Part shown: positions 37,992-46,659 of the stretch, one piece after another | Position numbering within the stretch: position 1 is the stretch's first letter | Layout: the number at the start of each line of letters is the position of its first letter | Assembly: GCF_030323265.1 (NCBI RefSeq) | Contig: NZ_CP104992.1 | Span: 3,571,501-3,635,500, forward strand | Length of the DNA stretch: 64,000 bases | DNA from: Terrirhizobium terrae | Lineage (GTDB): Bacteria > Pseudomonadota > Alphaproteobacteria > Rhizobiales > Rhizobiaceae | Direction of reading: 5' to 3' | Translations under genes and position numbers: made by a program | The notes under the pieces: model-generated | What the model saw: the letters and a program-made list of their open reading frames with translations, nothing else | Told to the model about the DNA's origin: nothing | Database searches by the model: none

Positions 37992-38420
37992 TCAGGCTGC
38001 GCATTTCTCGCAGACACCGCGGATCTCGATGGTCGTCTTCGACGGCTTAAAACCCTTGCCCTTAGCCCAGTCGTTGAGAAGATGATCGACTGCGTGGTCG
38101 TGGAATTCCAGGACCTGATTGCAGCTCTCGCAGATGGCGAAGGCGACCGTGCCATGGCCGTGACCATGCCCGGCACCACAGCATTCGCTTTCCCGATGGG
38201 CGCAGGCGACGAAGGCGTTCAGGCTTTCCAGCCTATGCACCATGCCGAATTCGGTGAGCTTGTCGAGCGCGCGATAGACCTGCAGTGGCGCGCGAAACCC
38301 GTGGTCGCGCAGCTTGTCGAGGATCGTATAGGCGCTCATCGGCCCCTCGGCGCGGTTCAGCGCGTCGAAGACGAGAGCCTGGTTCTTGGTCAGGGCCGGA
38401 TTGACGATTGGCGCGTTCAT
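37992..38420 (-). CDS. zur: Zinc uptake regulator Zur (Fur family)
   Basis: Fur-family zinc-responsive repressor, 142 residues. The winged helix is at residues 10-80 (AYTILDKLRDHGFRAPLQVY), the regulatory zinc site includes ECCGAGHGHGHG, and two CxxC pairs (CESC, CEKC) bind structural zinc. The start overlaps the znuB stop as ATGA once the znuB indel is corrected. It is the last gene of znuC-znuB-zur, so Zur very likely represses its own operon and znuA through the palindromes at 40235-40269. Confidence 0.92.
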   Translation of the reverse strand: MNAPIVNPALTKNQALVFDALNRAEGPMSAYTILDKLRDHGFRAPLQVYRALDKLTEFGMVHRLESLNAFVACAHRESECCGAGHGHGHGTVAFAICESCNQVLEFHDHAVDHLLNDWAKGKGFKPSKTTIEIRGVCEKCAA

Positions 38421-39243
38421 CCTCGCACTCCTTATTGGCTGCCCGCTCGGCGGTATTGCGGCCGAAGGCGGGGACTAGACTTACGATGAAAAGTAGGAGC
38501 GCCGCGACCACGATGGAAGGGCCGGACGGCGTATCATAGGTGAGAGAGCCGAAAAGGCCGCCGATGACGGCCAGCGCCCCGATCAGCGAGGCGAACACCG
38601 CCATCCATTCCGGGCTTGCCGAAAAGCGTCGTGCGGTAGCGGCCGGGATGATCAAGAGCGAAGTAATCAGCATGATGCCGACAATTTTCATAGCGATGGC
38701 GATGACAAGCGCCATCAGCAGCATGAAGAACAGCCGCGCTTGCGCCGGCTTCATGCCCTCGGCCTCCGCCACGTCTTCGCTGACGGTCGAGGCGATCAGT
38801 GGCCGCCAGAGGAAGGCCATGGCCGCGACGACGAGCGCGCCGCCGCCCCAGATCAGCGCGATATCCGACGGGGTCACGGCCAAGATATCACCGAACAGGA
38901 AGGCGATGAGGTCGATCCGCACCCAGGTCATGAAGGCGACCAGAACGAGCCCGATCGCGAGCGCCGAATGGGAAAGGATGCCGAGCAGCGCATCCGCCGA
39001 CAGCGACTGGCGCCTCTGCAGGAGAAGCAGAAGGCCGGAGACCAGGACTGCGACGCCGAAAACCGACAGAAGCAGGTTGACCTCGAAGAACAGCGACAGA
39101 GCAACGCCAAGCAACGCCGAATGGGCCATCGTGTCGCCGAAATAGGCCATGCGGCGCCAGACGACGAAGCAGCCGAGCGGGCCGGCAGTCAGTGCGACGC
39201 CGATACCGGCGATCAGTGCACGAATGAAGAAGTCGTCAAGCAT
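38417..39243 (-). CDS. znuB: Zinc ABC transporter permease ZnuB, 3' end frameshifted
   Basis: Inner-membrane permease of the ABC-3 family, about 275 residues and 7-8 helices (ALIAGIGVALTAGPLGCFVV; RRMAYFGDTMAHSALLG). ATG 39243 overlaps the znuC end and is preferred to ATG 39258. As read, the frame runs past zur's start because one G is missing at 38430-38431 (AAGGAG for AAGGGAG). Restoring it ends the protein AANKGVRG with a stop overlapping zur. Together with ZnuA and ZnuC it imports Zn2+. Confidence 0.92.
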
Positions 39244-40195
39244 GGCGGCCGCCCCCATTGCTTGCAGTCACATCGTGATGGTGGTGGGCGTGGTCGCCGT
39301 GCTCATGGGCATGATGGTGATCATGAGCGGTATGGTCATGGTCGTGAGCACCGTGATCGTGGTCATGGTGATGCCCGTCCTCGGGATGGCAATGGTCGGT
39401 GATCGATCCGTCCGAGTGGCGCACGCGGCCATCCGGCAGATGGGTATGGTCGTGATGGTGGTTGTAGACCGCAAGCGACCGCGCATTGCCGCCGAAGAGC
39501 CTTGCGTAGTCCGAACTCTGGCTGACCATTTCCGGCGTGCCGCGGCAGCAGACATGGCCGTTGAGGCAGATCACCGTGTCCGTGCCGGCCATGACCATGT
39601 GGAGATCATGCGAGATCATCAAAATGCCGCAGCCGGTGGCGTTGCGGATCGTGCGGATGAGATCGTAGAGCGCTGCCTCGCCGGCGAAATCGACGCCCTG
39701 GACCGGTTCGTCGAGCACCATCAGGTCGGGCTTGCGGGCGATCGCCCGAGCAAGCAGCGCGCGCTGGAACTCGCCGCCGGAGAGATGGCGAACTTCCGAT
39801 CCGGCGAGATGCGGGATGCCGGTCGCTTCCAGCGCTGCCATTATGTCGGGCTCTTTCAGCGGGCTCGTCAGCGTCATCAGCCGGCGGACGGAAAGCGGCA
39901 TGGTCCAGTCGATCGCGAGCTTCTGCGGTACGTAGCCGATGCGCAGATCGCGCTTGCGGGTGACGGACCCCTCGTCGGACTTCAACACGCCAATTGCCAT
40001 TTTGGCGGTGGTTGATTTGCCGGCGCCGTTCGGGCCGATCAGCGTCACGACCTCACCGCGGGCAATTGAAAAGTCGATACCACGCACCAACCACCGATCA
40101 TCGCGTCGGATGCCGGCATTCGACAGTGACACGAGCGTTTCAGCGGTGGTTACCTGATTTTTCGGGGCCGTGGCAGCTTGGCTGGTCATCAGCAT
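39236..40195 (-). CDS. znuC: Zinc ABC transporter ATP-binding protein ZnuC with long His-rich tail
   Basis: ATPase of the zinc importer. Walker A GPNGAGKST, signature LSGGEFQRALLARA and Walker B LMVLDEPVQG are intact, as is the switch His in MISHD. From about residue 243 the protein carries a tail of some 75 residues extremely rich in His and Asp (GHHHDHDHGAHDHDHTAHDH is part), a likely cytoplasmic zinc-binding or sensing module. It starts opposite znuA across two Zur-like boxes; ATG 40195 or ATG 40189. Confidence 0.95.
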   Translation of the reverse strand: MLMTSQAATAPKNQVTTAETLVSLSNAGIRRDDRWLVRGIDFSIARGEVVTLIGPNGAGKSTTAKMAIGVLKSDEGSVTRKRDLRIGYVPQKLAIDWTMPLSVRRLMTLTSPLKEPDIMAALEATGIPHLAGSEVRHLSGGEFQRALLARAIARKPDLMVLDEPVQGVDFAGEAALYDLIRTIRNATGCGILMISHDLHMVMAGTDTVICLNGHVCCRGTPEMVSQSSDYARLFGGNARSLAVYNHHHDHTHLPDGRVRHSDGSITDHCHPEDGHHHDHDHGAHDHDHTAHDHHHAHEHGDHAHHHHDVTASNGGGRHA

Positions 40196-40234
40196 GATCG
40201 ACGAATTTTCCTGTTGTCACCCGTCATGGCACAC

Positions 40235-40247
40235 GTTATAGCATAAC
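40235..40247. promoter_or_regulatory. Zur box 1 (znuC side)
   Basis: GTTATAGCATAAC is a perfect dyad (GTTAT-AGC-ATAAC) in the space between the divergent znuC and znuA genes. AT-rich dyads of this form are the known Zur targets in alphaproteobacteria. Confidence 0.8.
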
Positions 40248-40256
40248 TCAATTGAT

Positions 40257-40269
40257 GTAATAACATTAC
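40257..40269. promoter_or_regulatory. Zur box 2 (znuA side)
   Basis: GTAATAACATTAC is a second perfect dyad with the same arm pattern, its centre 22 bases (two helical turns) from box 1 and 25 bases before the znuA start. The pair would let two Zur dimers bind the same face of DNA and repress both directions. Confidence 0.75.
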
Positions 40270-40293
40270 GTCGGCCTACAAGGAAGTCTTCCC

Positions 40294-41282
40294 ATGAAAC
40301 TTGCCGCCGCCCTGCTCCTGTCTTCGGCCGCCATGATTGCCGCGCCGAGCGCATACGCAGCAGCTCCCGACGTGGTCGTCTCGATCAAGCCGATCCACTC
40401 TCTAGTCGCCTCCATCATGAAGGGTGTGGCCGAACCGAAGCTGATTGTCGATGGTGCAGCCTCCCCCACACATTCACCATGAAGCCATCGAACGCCCGCA
40501 CCCTTCAAGGGGCTGACATGGTGTTCTGGATCGGCCATGGCATGGAAGCGTTTCTCGAAAAACCTCTGGAAGCCTTGGCCTCGAACGCAACCGTCGTGAC
40601 GCTGGAGGATGCACCGGGCCTCGAAAAACTGCCCTTCCGCGAGGGTGGAGCATTCGAAGCCCATGATCACGGCGATCATGGGCATCATCATGATGAAGGC
40701 GAAGGCCATGCTGATCATGATGGACATAATCATGAAGGCCATGAGCACGAAGGCCACGAACATGGCGCCTTCGATACTCATCTCTGGTTAGACCCGATGA
40801 ACGCCAAAGCCCTTGCCGCCGAGATCGAGAAGGCTCTCGTGCAGGCCGATCCTGAAAACGCGGAGACCTATCAGGCGAATGGTGCCGAGCTGATGAAGAA
40901 GATCGACGGCTTGGACAGCGAGATCAAGCAGACGCTGTCACCGGTCAAGGACAAGCCGTTTGTCGTCTTCCACGATGCCTATCAGTACTTTGAGCACCAT
41001 TACGGGGTAAAGGTTGCAGGATCCATCACGGTCAGCCCCGAAACCATGCCTGGCGCCGAGCGGGTCAAGCAGATCCATCAGAAGGTGACGGATCTCGGAG
41101 CGACCTGCGTTTTCGCCGAACCGCAGTTCGAACCAAAGCTCGTCTCCGTTGTCACGGAAGGAACACCGGCCAAATCCGGCACGCTCGATCCGGAAGCTGC
41201 GACGCTGACGGCCGGGCCGGATCTCTATTTCGAGCTGATGCGCGGCCTTGCGACCTCGATGAAGACCTGCCTGTCTCAGTGA
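40294..41282 (+). CDS. znuA: Zinc ABC transporter substrate-binding protein ZnuA, frameshifted
   Basis: Periplasmic zinc-binding protein of cluster A-I, about 329 residues. Signal peptide residues 1-23 (ALLLSSAAMIAAPSAYAA), then VVVSIKPIHSLVASIM. The frame breaks at a C run (40463-40467); one more C gives SPHTFTMKPSNARTLQGADM. The His-rich loop (GHHHDEGEGHADHDGHNHEG is part) and metal ligands in THLWLDPMNAKAL and FHDAYQYFEHHYGV follow. Probably intact in the organism. AAGGAAG precedes ATG 40294. Confidence 0.93.
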
Positions 41283-41333
41283 GACAAAAAATGGCCGGGG
41301 CGGAACACCTGACGGCCATTCTTCCGGCAGCGG

Positions 41334-41371
41334 GCCGGCGGACGTTGGTTCTCCAACATCCGCCGGCTTTT
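41334..41371. terminator. Bidirectional terminator between znuA and the rcnB-like gene
   Basis: GCCGGCGGACGTTGG and CCAACATCCGCCGGC form a 15-base-pair stem with one mismatch and a TTCT loop, followed by TTTT. It lies between two convergent genes. Confidence 0.85.
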
Positions 41372-41377
41372 CTCAAT

Positions 41378-41734
41378 TTATCGGCCGGCGACGATACCGG
41401 CGATGACGCCACTGGCAATGCTGACCAGCAGGAAGTCGTTATCGACCTTGACCCAGCGCTGACCGCGGGGCGGAGCAGACAGGCGATAGCGGCGGTAGTC
41501 GCGGATCTCGGCCATGCGGCGACGCTCGGCAGCCGTCATACGGTGGCCCTTCGACCAGCGGTGCTTGTGAACGACGACCTTCTTGTTCACGATGACGCGC
41601 TTGTCCACCCGCTTGTCGACATGCTTCTCGACGTGGCGGCTGCGGTCATGGCGCCAGTCCTGCGCCTGGGCAGTGGTTGCGATCGGGCCAGCCAGAACAG
41701 TGGCGGCAACAAGAGCAATAACGAACTTCTTCAT
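41378..41734 (-). CDS. RcnB-family periplasmic protein
   Basis: A 118-residue secreted protein of the RcnB/YohN family. The signal peptide is residues 1-25 (FVIALVAATVLAGPIATTAQ). The mature part is very basic, with HVDKRVDKRVIVNKKVVVHK, and the family C-terminus GQRWVKVDNDFLLVSIASGV ending in a hydrophobic stretch. In E. coli RcnB affects Ni/Co homeostasis; here the neighbour is a zinc system but the role is unproven. ATG 41734 has GAGGAAA before it. Confidence 0.82.
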   Translation of the reverse strand: MKKFVIALVAATVLAGPIATTAQAQDWRHDRSRHVEKHVDKRVDKRVIVNKKVVVHKHRWSKGHRMTAAERRRMAEIRDYRRYRLSAPPRGQRWVKVDNDFLLVSIASGVIAGIVAGR

Positions 41735-41887
41735 GGCTGTTTCCTCGTATTGAACACACCCGGAAACTAGGGCGCGCACGATGAATGCCATATGAATGCA
41801 AGATTAAATATGCGTAATGAAACTAGTGAGTTGAGAGGCTTCGCTTACAACCGAAATTAACGATTTGGCAAAGCCTCTCGTGGTCCG

Positions 41888-43501
41888 CTATCGAATCGTC
41901 TCATAAGCGAAGCGGCTGAAATCGGCGGTTTGTGCACGGCCCGAAGTGTCGAAGGCGAACATCCCGACAAAGGCGCCGGTGAAGGACGCATGCTCGCCGC
42001 GACCGCCCTCATCGGAGATGACGCCGGCATCGAGAACGGGGCCGATTGTCTCCCAGTCATTCGATCCGCCAGGGCGCCAGAAGAACTGCAGATCGTTGTC
42101 ACGGACATCCAACGCAAGCTCGACCGGTCCATCGGGGATCGAGACGCCGCTCCCCGCCGGAAACACCATTCGGGAATTTGGAAAATCACCGGGGCACGAA
42201 AAGATCGTCACCACGCGGCCAAGCTTTTCATGCAGCGTCACGACCAGGGCATGGAACTTGTGGCGGTTATAGTAGTGAGTCAGGCCGCAGGCCTGCTGGT
42301 AGGTATCGGGATCGAATGTCTCCACCGCCGTCTCGGCGCGGAACCTGTGATGCTCCTGCCGTCGGGCGACGAGCGCCTGCTCGAACCAGGAGCCGATACT
42401 TTCCCGGCCGGTCAGCCGCAGATGGCCTGGGCGATCCGAGAGACTGAAGATGCGCTGCGGTTCCGGCGTGCGCAGCCACTGGAAGTCGGCGGGAAGCGTC
42501 CTGCCGTCGAAGCGGTAGCCGATCCGGGCAGGCTGGGTGACAGTCTCGACATCTGCCGGAGCGGGCACGTCGACATCCGGTACCACACCGCCCTGGGCGA
42601 GATAGAGCCAGTCGTCCTGCCAGACGCATTTCTGCAGACCGGTTTCGCGGCCGAGCGGCGAACGTCGATGCGGTGCCAACGGCCGGCTGCAGAGATGGGT
42701 GTGATAGAACTGCCCGTCTGGCGTCTCCACATACTGTCCGTGGCCGGAACGCTGCAGCACCGCATCCGGCGCGTCCTTGGATGTGATGAGATGGGTGTCC
42801 GGGTGAAGCTCGTAAGGGCCTTCGATCACCCGTGACCGCGCCATTGTCACCGCATGGTTATATCCCGTGCCGCCCTCGGCCGTGGTCAGATAATAGTAGC
42901 CGTTGCGCTTGAAGAGATGCGGTGCCTCGACAAGACCGAGCGGGCTACCAGGGAAGATGTTGGTGATGGGGCCTTTCAGCGCCCTCGCCTCTGCATCCCA
43001 TTCCTGCAGCAGGATGCCGTCGAAGGCCGGATGTTTGGGCGCGCCGCCATAGCTTTCTGTCCGATGGTTCCACTGCATGTTGACGAACCACTTGCGGCCA
43101 TCCTCGTCATGAAACAGCGATGGGTCGAAGCCGGAGGAATTCACATAGATCGGATCCGACCACTCGCCCTCAATCGTCGGCGAGGTGACGATGTAGTTGT
43201 GAGCATCCTTGAAATTGCCGTCGAGCCGTTTGACATCGGTATAGACCAGCCAGAACAGACCGTCGGCATAGGAGAGGCACGGCGCCCAGACACCGCAGCT
43301 GTCCGGGTTGCCGCGCATGTCAAGCTGAGCGGCCCGCTCCAGCGGACGGCGGACCAGCGTCCAGTTCACGAGGTCACGGGAGTGGTGGATCTGCACACCC
43401 GGATACCATTCGAACGTGGAGGTCGCGATGTAATAGTCATCATCGACGCGGCAGATGGATGGATCGGCGTTGAAGCCAGGTAAAATCGGGTTGCGGATCA
43501 C
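41888..43501 (-). CDS. Glycoside hydrolase family 43 (beta-xylosidase / arabinofuranosidase-like)
   Basis: Cytoplasmic GH43 enzyme of 537 residues. The catalytic Asp is in PGFNADPSICRVDDDYYIAT, the pKa-modulating Asp in GFDPSLFHDEDGR, and the acid Glu in LVEAPHLFKRNGYYYL, all three in place. A C-terminal beta-sandwich (from about residue 330, DFQWLRTPEPQRIFSLSDRP) matches GH43 xylosidases. No signal peptide, so substrates are imported oligosaccharides. GGAGGAA precedes ATG 43501. A terminator separates it from the upstream operon, so it may have its own promoter. Confidence 0.92.
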   Translation of the reverse strand: MIRNPILPGFNADPSICRVDDDYYIATSTFEWYPGVQIHHSRDLVNWTLVRRPLERAAQLDMRGNPDSCGVWAPCLSYADGLFWLVYTDVKRLDGNFKDAHNYIVTSPTIEGEWSDPIYVNSSGFDPSLFHDEDGRKWFVNMQWNHRTESYGGAPKHPAFDGILLQEWDAEARALKGPITNIFPGSPLGLVEAPHLFKRNGYYYLTTAEGGTGYNHAVTMARSRVIEGPYELHPDTHLITSKDAPDAVLQRSGHGQYVETPDGQFYHTHLCSRPLAPHRRSPLGRETGLQKCVWQDDWLYLAQGGVVPDVDVPAPADVETVTQPARIGYRFDGRTLPADFQWLRTPEPQRIFSLSDRPGHLRLTGRESIGSWFEQALVARRQEHHRFRAETAVETFDPDTYQQACGLTHYYNRHKFHALVVTLHEKLGRVVTIFSCPGDFPNSRMVFPAGSGVSIPDGPVELALDVRDNDLQFFWRPGGSNDWETIGPVLDAGVISDEGGRGEHASFTGAFVGMFAFDTSGRAQTADFSRFAYETIR

Positions 43502-43541
43502 AATATTCCTCCTTGAGGTACGTAACTCAAGCTTAAGATGA

Positions 43542-43569
43542 AAAATACCCGGCGGAAACCCGCCGGGTT
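43542..43569 (-). terminator. Intrinsic terminator after the aldo-keto reductase gene
   Basis: Read on the minus strand, ACCCGGCGG and CCGCCGGGT form a 9-base-pair stem with a 4-base loop followed by ATTTTT. It ends the operon that begins at the ABC transporter, before the GH43 gene. Confidence 0.88.
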
Positions 43570-43580
43570 CAGATCGCAGC

Positions 43581-44630
43581 TTATTTATTGCGGGCAGGCC
43601 CCTGGCGCTCGGCGGATGCGGCCCAGATGTTGATGTCGGCCTCCTTGGCGTGGACGTCGATCTGGGCCAGTTCCTCGGCGGTGAAGTCGCGCTTCTCCAA
43701 TGCCTTGACGCAATCCTCCACCTGCTCCGGCCGGCTGGCGCCGATCAGCGCGGTCGTCACGCGGTCGCCGCGCAGAACCCATGCGAGCGCCATCTGCGCC
43801 AGCGTCTGGCCGCGTTTTTCAGCGATGGCATTGAGCGCCTTGAGGTTTCCGACATTCTTCTCGTTAAGGAAGGCTGGGCGCAGCGATTTGCCCTGCGCGG
43901 CGCGGCTGTCATCCGGAATGCCGCCGAGATATTTCGACGTCAGCATGCCCTGTGCCAGCGGCGAGAAGACGATCGAGCCGATCCCGAGATCCTCCAGCGT
44001 GTCGAGGAGGCCGTCTTCTTCGACCCAGCGGTTGATCATCGAATAGCTCGGCTGATGGATTAGCACCGGCGTGCCGAGATCCTTCAGGATCGCCGCTGCT
44101 TCGCGCGTCCTCTTGGAATTGTAGGAGGAGATGCCGACGTAAAGCGCCCTGCCCGAGCGGACGATGTGATCCAGCGCCCCGCAGGTCTCCTCCAGCGGCG
44201 TATCCGGGTCGAAGCGGTGCGAGTAGAAGATATCGACATAGTCGAGGCCCATACGCTTCAGGCTCTGGTCGCAGGAGGCGATCAGGTACTTGCGGCTGCC
44301 CCAGTTGCCATAGGGGCCGGCCCACATGTCGTAGCCCGCCTTGGATGAGACGATCATCTCGTCGCGAAGCCCGCCGAACTCGTCCTTCAGGATGCGTCCG
44401 AAAGCGGTTTCGGCGCTGCCGGGCTTCGGGCCGTAATTATTGGCGAGGTCGAAATGGGTAATGCCGAGATCGAAGGCCTTGCGGCAGATATCGACCTTGC
44501 GCTGATGCGGCGTGTCGTCGCCGAAATTGTGCCAGAGGCCGAGCGAAATCGCCGGCAGCTTCAGGCCAGAACGGCCGCAGCGGTTATAGGTCATGCTGTC
44601 GTAGCGGTTTTCCGCCGGGAACCAGGTCAT
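43581..44630 (-). CDS. Aldo-keto reductase (YghZ / L-glyceraldehyde-3-phosphate reductase-like)
   Basis: A 349-residue NADPH-dependent aldo-keto reductase of the AKR14/YghZ type, recognised by GRSGLKLPAISLGLWHNFGD, HFDLANNYGPKPGSAETAFG (catalytic Asp and Tyr), the Lys in VSSKAGYDMWAGPYG and the His in IFYSHRFDPDTP. The cofactor loop SPLAQGMLTSKYL is typical. GGAGGAA precedes ATG 44630. It is the last gene of the glycan operon; in this setting it would reduce a sugar-derived aldehyde. Confidence 0.9.
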   Translation of the reverse strand: MTWFPAENRYDSMTYNRCGRSGLKLPAISLGLWHNFGDDTPHQRKVDICRKAFDLGITHFDLANNYGPKPGSAETAFGRILKDEFGGLRDEMIVSSKAGYDMWAGPYGNWGSRKYLIASCDQSLKRMGLDYVDIFYSHRFDPDTPLEETCGALDHIVRSGRALYVGISSYNSKRTREAAAILKDLGTPVLIHQPSYSMINRWVEEDGLLDTLEDLGIGSIVFSPLAQGMLTSKYLGGIPDDSRAAQGKSLRPAFLNEKNVGNLKALNAIAEKRGQTLAQMALAWVLRGDRVTTALIGASRPEQVEDCVKALEKRDFTAEELAQIDVHAKEADINIWAASAERQGPARNK

Positions 44631-44711
44631 GATGAAAATTCCTCCAATGAAACCGGCGCCGAACCTGATGTCTTCCCGAGACGGATCGGCGCCGGGCGCA
44701 TTCTTATCGCG

Positions 44712-45845
44712 TCAGGCGAGAAGCGCCAGAGCCTCGTCTATGCCGAGCGCCGCAGGCTTGGTGCAGGTCGTGGTGGTCGTGACGAAATTGCCCTCCGCGC
44801 CGGATTTCAGGATCGAAGTCATGACGTCGACGCCATGCAGTGCGCGGTCGATCGAGCAGCGGATGTCGCGCCCCTCGATCAGCGCCATGGCCATGTCGGC
44901 AAGGCCCGCCGTGCGATAATTGGCGCGCGGGCCGTTCGGGTGCTCCTGATTGGCCTTGCCGAAGGGATGGTCCCAGTCCTTCAGCGGCTGGATATCCTTG
45001 TCGCGGCCGCTCGCCTCGACCACGCCGCCGAAGAAGTTCGGGTCCGGCACGTAGATCGAGCCCTCCGTGCCGTAGAGCTCCATATTGGCATGGCGATGCG
45101 ACCAGACATCCCAGCTTGCCGAGAGCGTGATCGTCGCCCCCTCTGTGAACTCCAAGAGCGCGTGGATATTGGTCGGCGTCTCGACCGGGATGACCTGACC
45201 CTTCAGCGGCTCGCTTGTGATCGTCCGCGTCGGGTTGGCCATCGAGGTCAGTGCCGCGACCCGCTTTACCGGGCCGAGGAAGTTAATCAGATTGGCGATG
45301 TAATAAGGGCCGAGATCGAGGATCGGGCCGCCGCCATTGAGGAAGAAGAAGCCCGGGTTCGGGTGCCACATCTCCATGCCGGGGCTCATCACATGGCAAG
45401 TGCCGGATGTGATCCGCCCGACCTTGCCCTCGTCGATGTAAGCACGGGCGAGCTGATGAGCGCCGCCGAGGAAGGTGTCGGGCGCACAGCCGATGGCGAG
45501 ACCCTTCTCGCGGCCGAGCGCCTGCAATTCCTTGCCCTGCTCCAGCGTCACCGTCAGGGGCTTTTCCGAATAGACATGCTTGCCGGCCAGCAGGATCGCC
45601 TTGGAGACGGCGAAATGTGCATCCGGGATCGTCAGGTTGACGATCACGTCGAGCTCGTCATTAGCGAGCAGTTCATCGACTGTCTGCGCCTTGACGCCGT
45701 ATTCAGCGGCCTTCGCCTTCGCCGCCTCGGGATTGAGGTCGGCGCAGGCGAGAACCTTGATCCCCTTGAACAGCGGTGACAGCGAAAAATAGGTGGTGGA
45801 AATGTTGCCGCATCCCAGGATGCCGACGCCAAGTTCCTTGGTCAT
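44712..45845 (-). CDS. Gfo/Idh/MocA family oxidoreductase
   Basis: NAD(P)-dependent sugar or inositol dehydrogenase-like enzyme, 377 residues. Rossmann motif GVGILGCGNISTTYF at residues 6-20, the EKP motif in HVYSEKPLTVTLEQGK, and DLGPYYIANLINFLGPVKRV in the substrate domain. It is co-transcribed between a TIM-barrel isomerase and an aldo-keto reductase, suggesting oxidation of the released monosaccharide. Exact substrate unknown. Confidence 0.92.
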   Translation of the reverse strand: MTKELGVGILGCGNISTTYFSLSPLFKGIKVLACADLNPEAAKAKAAEYGVKAQTVDELLANDELDVIVNLTIPDAHFAVSKAILLAGKHVYSEKPLTVTLEQGKELQALGREKGLAIGCAPDTFLGGAHQLARAYIDEGKVGRITSGTCHVMSPGMEMWHPNPGFFFLNGGGPILDLGPYYIANLINFLGPVKRVAALTSMANPTRTITSEPLKGQVIPVETPTNIHALLEFTEGATITLSASWDVWSHRHANMELYGTEGSIYVPDPNFFGGVVEASGRDKDIQPLKDWDHPFGKANQEHPNGPRANYRTAGLADMAMALIEGRDIRCSIDRALHGVDVMTSILKSGAEGNFVTTTTTCTKPAALGIDEALALLA

Positions 45846-45872
45846 GAGAAACTCCGATCGAATTCTCGAAAA

Positions 45873-46637
45873 TCAATAGGTCTTGAAGGAGGCCATGGAA
45901 CGCGAAGCGAGACGCTCGATGTCCTTGGGATTGTCGTGTTCCAGAACGTAATACTTCGCCGAGGTCTTAGCCTTCAACGCGGAGACCAGATCCTTCCACG
46001 GAACCGTGCCGTGACCGACGTCGGCCCAACCGTCCTCGTCCGTGTTTTCGCCGACCGGGGCGATGTCTTTGACATGGACGGCGGTGATCTTCGAACCGTA
46101 TTTCTCGATCCATTCAAAAGGATCAGCGCCGCCGCGGATGACCCAGGCGATATCAGCCTCCCAGGTGAGATCCGGCCCACCGGCAAAGATCTGCTCCTGC
46201 GGCGTCGAGCCGTCCGGCAGCGCCTTGAATTCGAAGTCGTGGTTATGCCAGCCGAATATGTAGCCGGCGTCCTGATAGCGCTTGCCGGCTTCCTGAAGGC
46301 GCTTGCCGAAGGCGAACCAACCATCCTCGTCCGTCGGGCGCTGATCGGCGACCAGATGCGGGCAATAGATCGCCTTCACGCCCAGCGTCTTGGCGATCAG
46401 CAGCGCCTGATCCGGCTCCTTTTCCAGAAGATCGATGCCGAAATGGCCGGTCGGCATGGTCAGGCCATTGCCGTCGAGTTCTGCCTTCATCGCCTTGAGG
46501 CTTGCCTCGTCCAGCGTCGCATAGAGCGCGCCATAGCCTTCAACCTCCTTGTAGCCGTGACTTGCCACCAGTTTCAGCACGTCGGACAGCGGCGGAAAAT
46601 TGCGGGCGCTGTAAAGCTGGAAACCTAACGTCGTCAT
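45873..46637 (-). CDS. Sugar phosphate isomerase/epimerase (xylose isomerase-like TIM barrel)
   Basis: A 254-residue AP endonuclease-2 type TIM barrel. Start ATG 46637 has AAGGAGGAT directly before it. Motifs: LGFQLYSARNFPPLSDVLKL, GWHNHDFEF and TWEADIAWVIRGGADPFEWI, with metal-binding Glu/His/Asp; ITAVHVKDI near the end. In the raw sequence the frame is joined to the beta-mannosidase, but that is caused by a base missing in the upstream gene. It probably interconverts the oxidised sugar made by the neighbouring Gfo/Idh enzyme. Confidence 0.9.
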   Translation of the reverse strand: MTTLGFQLYSARNFPPLSDVLKLVASHGYKEVEGYGALYATLDEASLKAMKAELDGNGLTMPTGHFGIDLLEKEPDQALLIAKTLGVKAIYCPHLVADQRPTDEDGWFAFGKRLQEAGKRYQDAGYIFGWHNHDFEFKALPDGSTPQEQIFAGGPDLTWEADIAWVIRGGADPFEWIEKYGSKITAVHVKDIAPVGENTDEDGWADVGHGTVPWKDLVSALKAKTSAKYYVLEHDNPKDIERLASRSMASFKTY

Positions 46638-46659
46638 ATCATCCTCCTTGAAATGAAAC

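Noticed and set aside
40640..40790. Short direct repeats of CATGAAGGCCA type within znuA
   Set aside because: They encode the His-rich zinc-binding loop of ZnuA and are explained by amino-acid composition.
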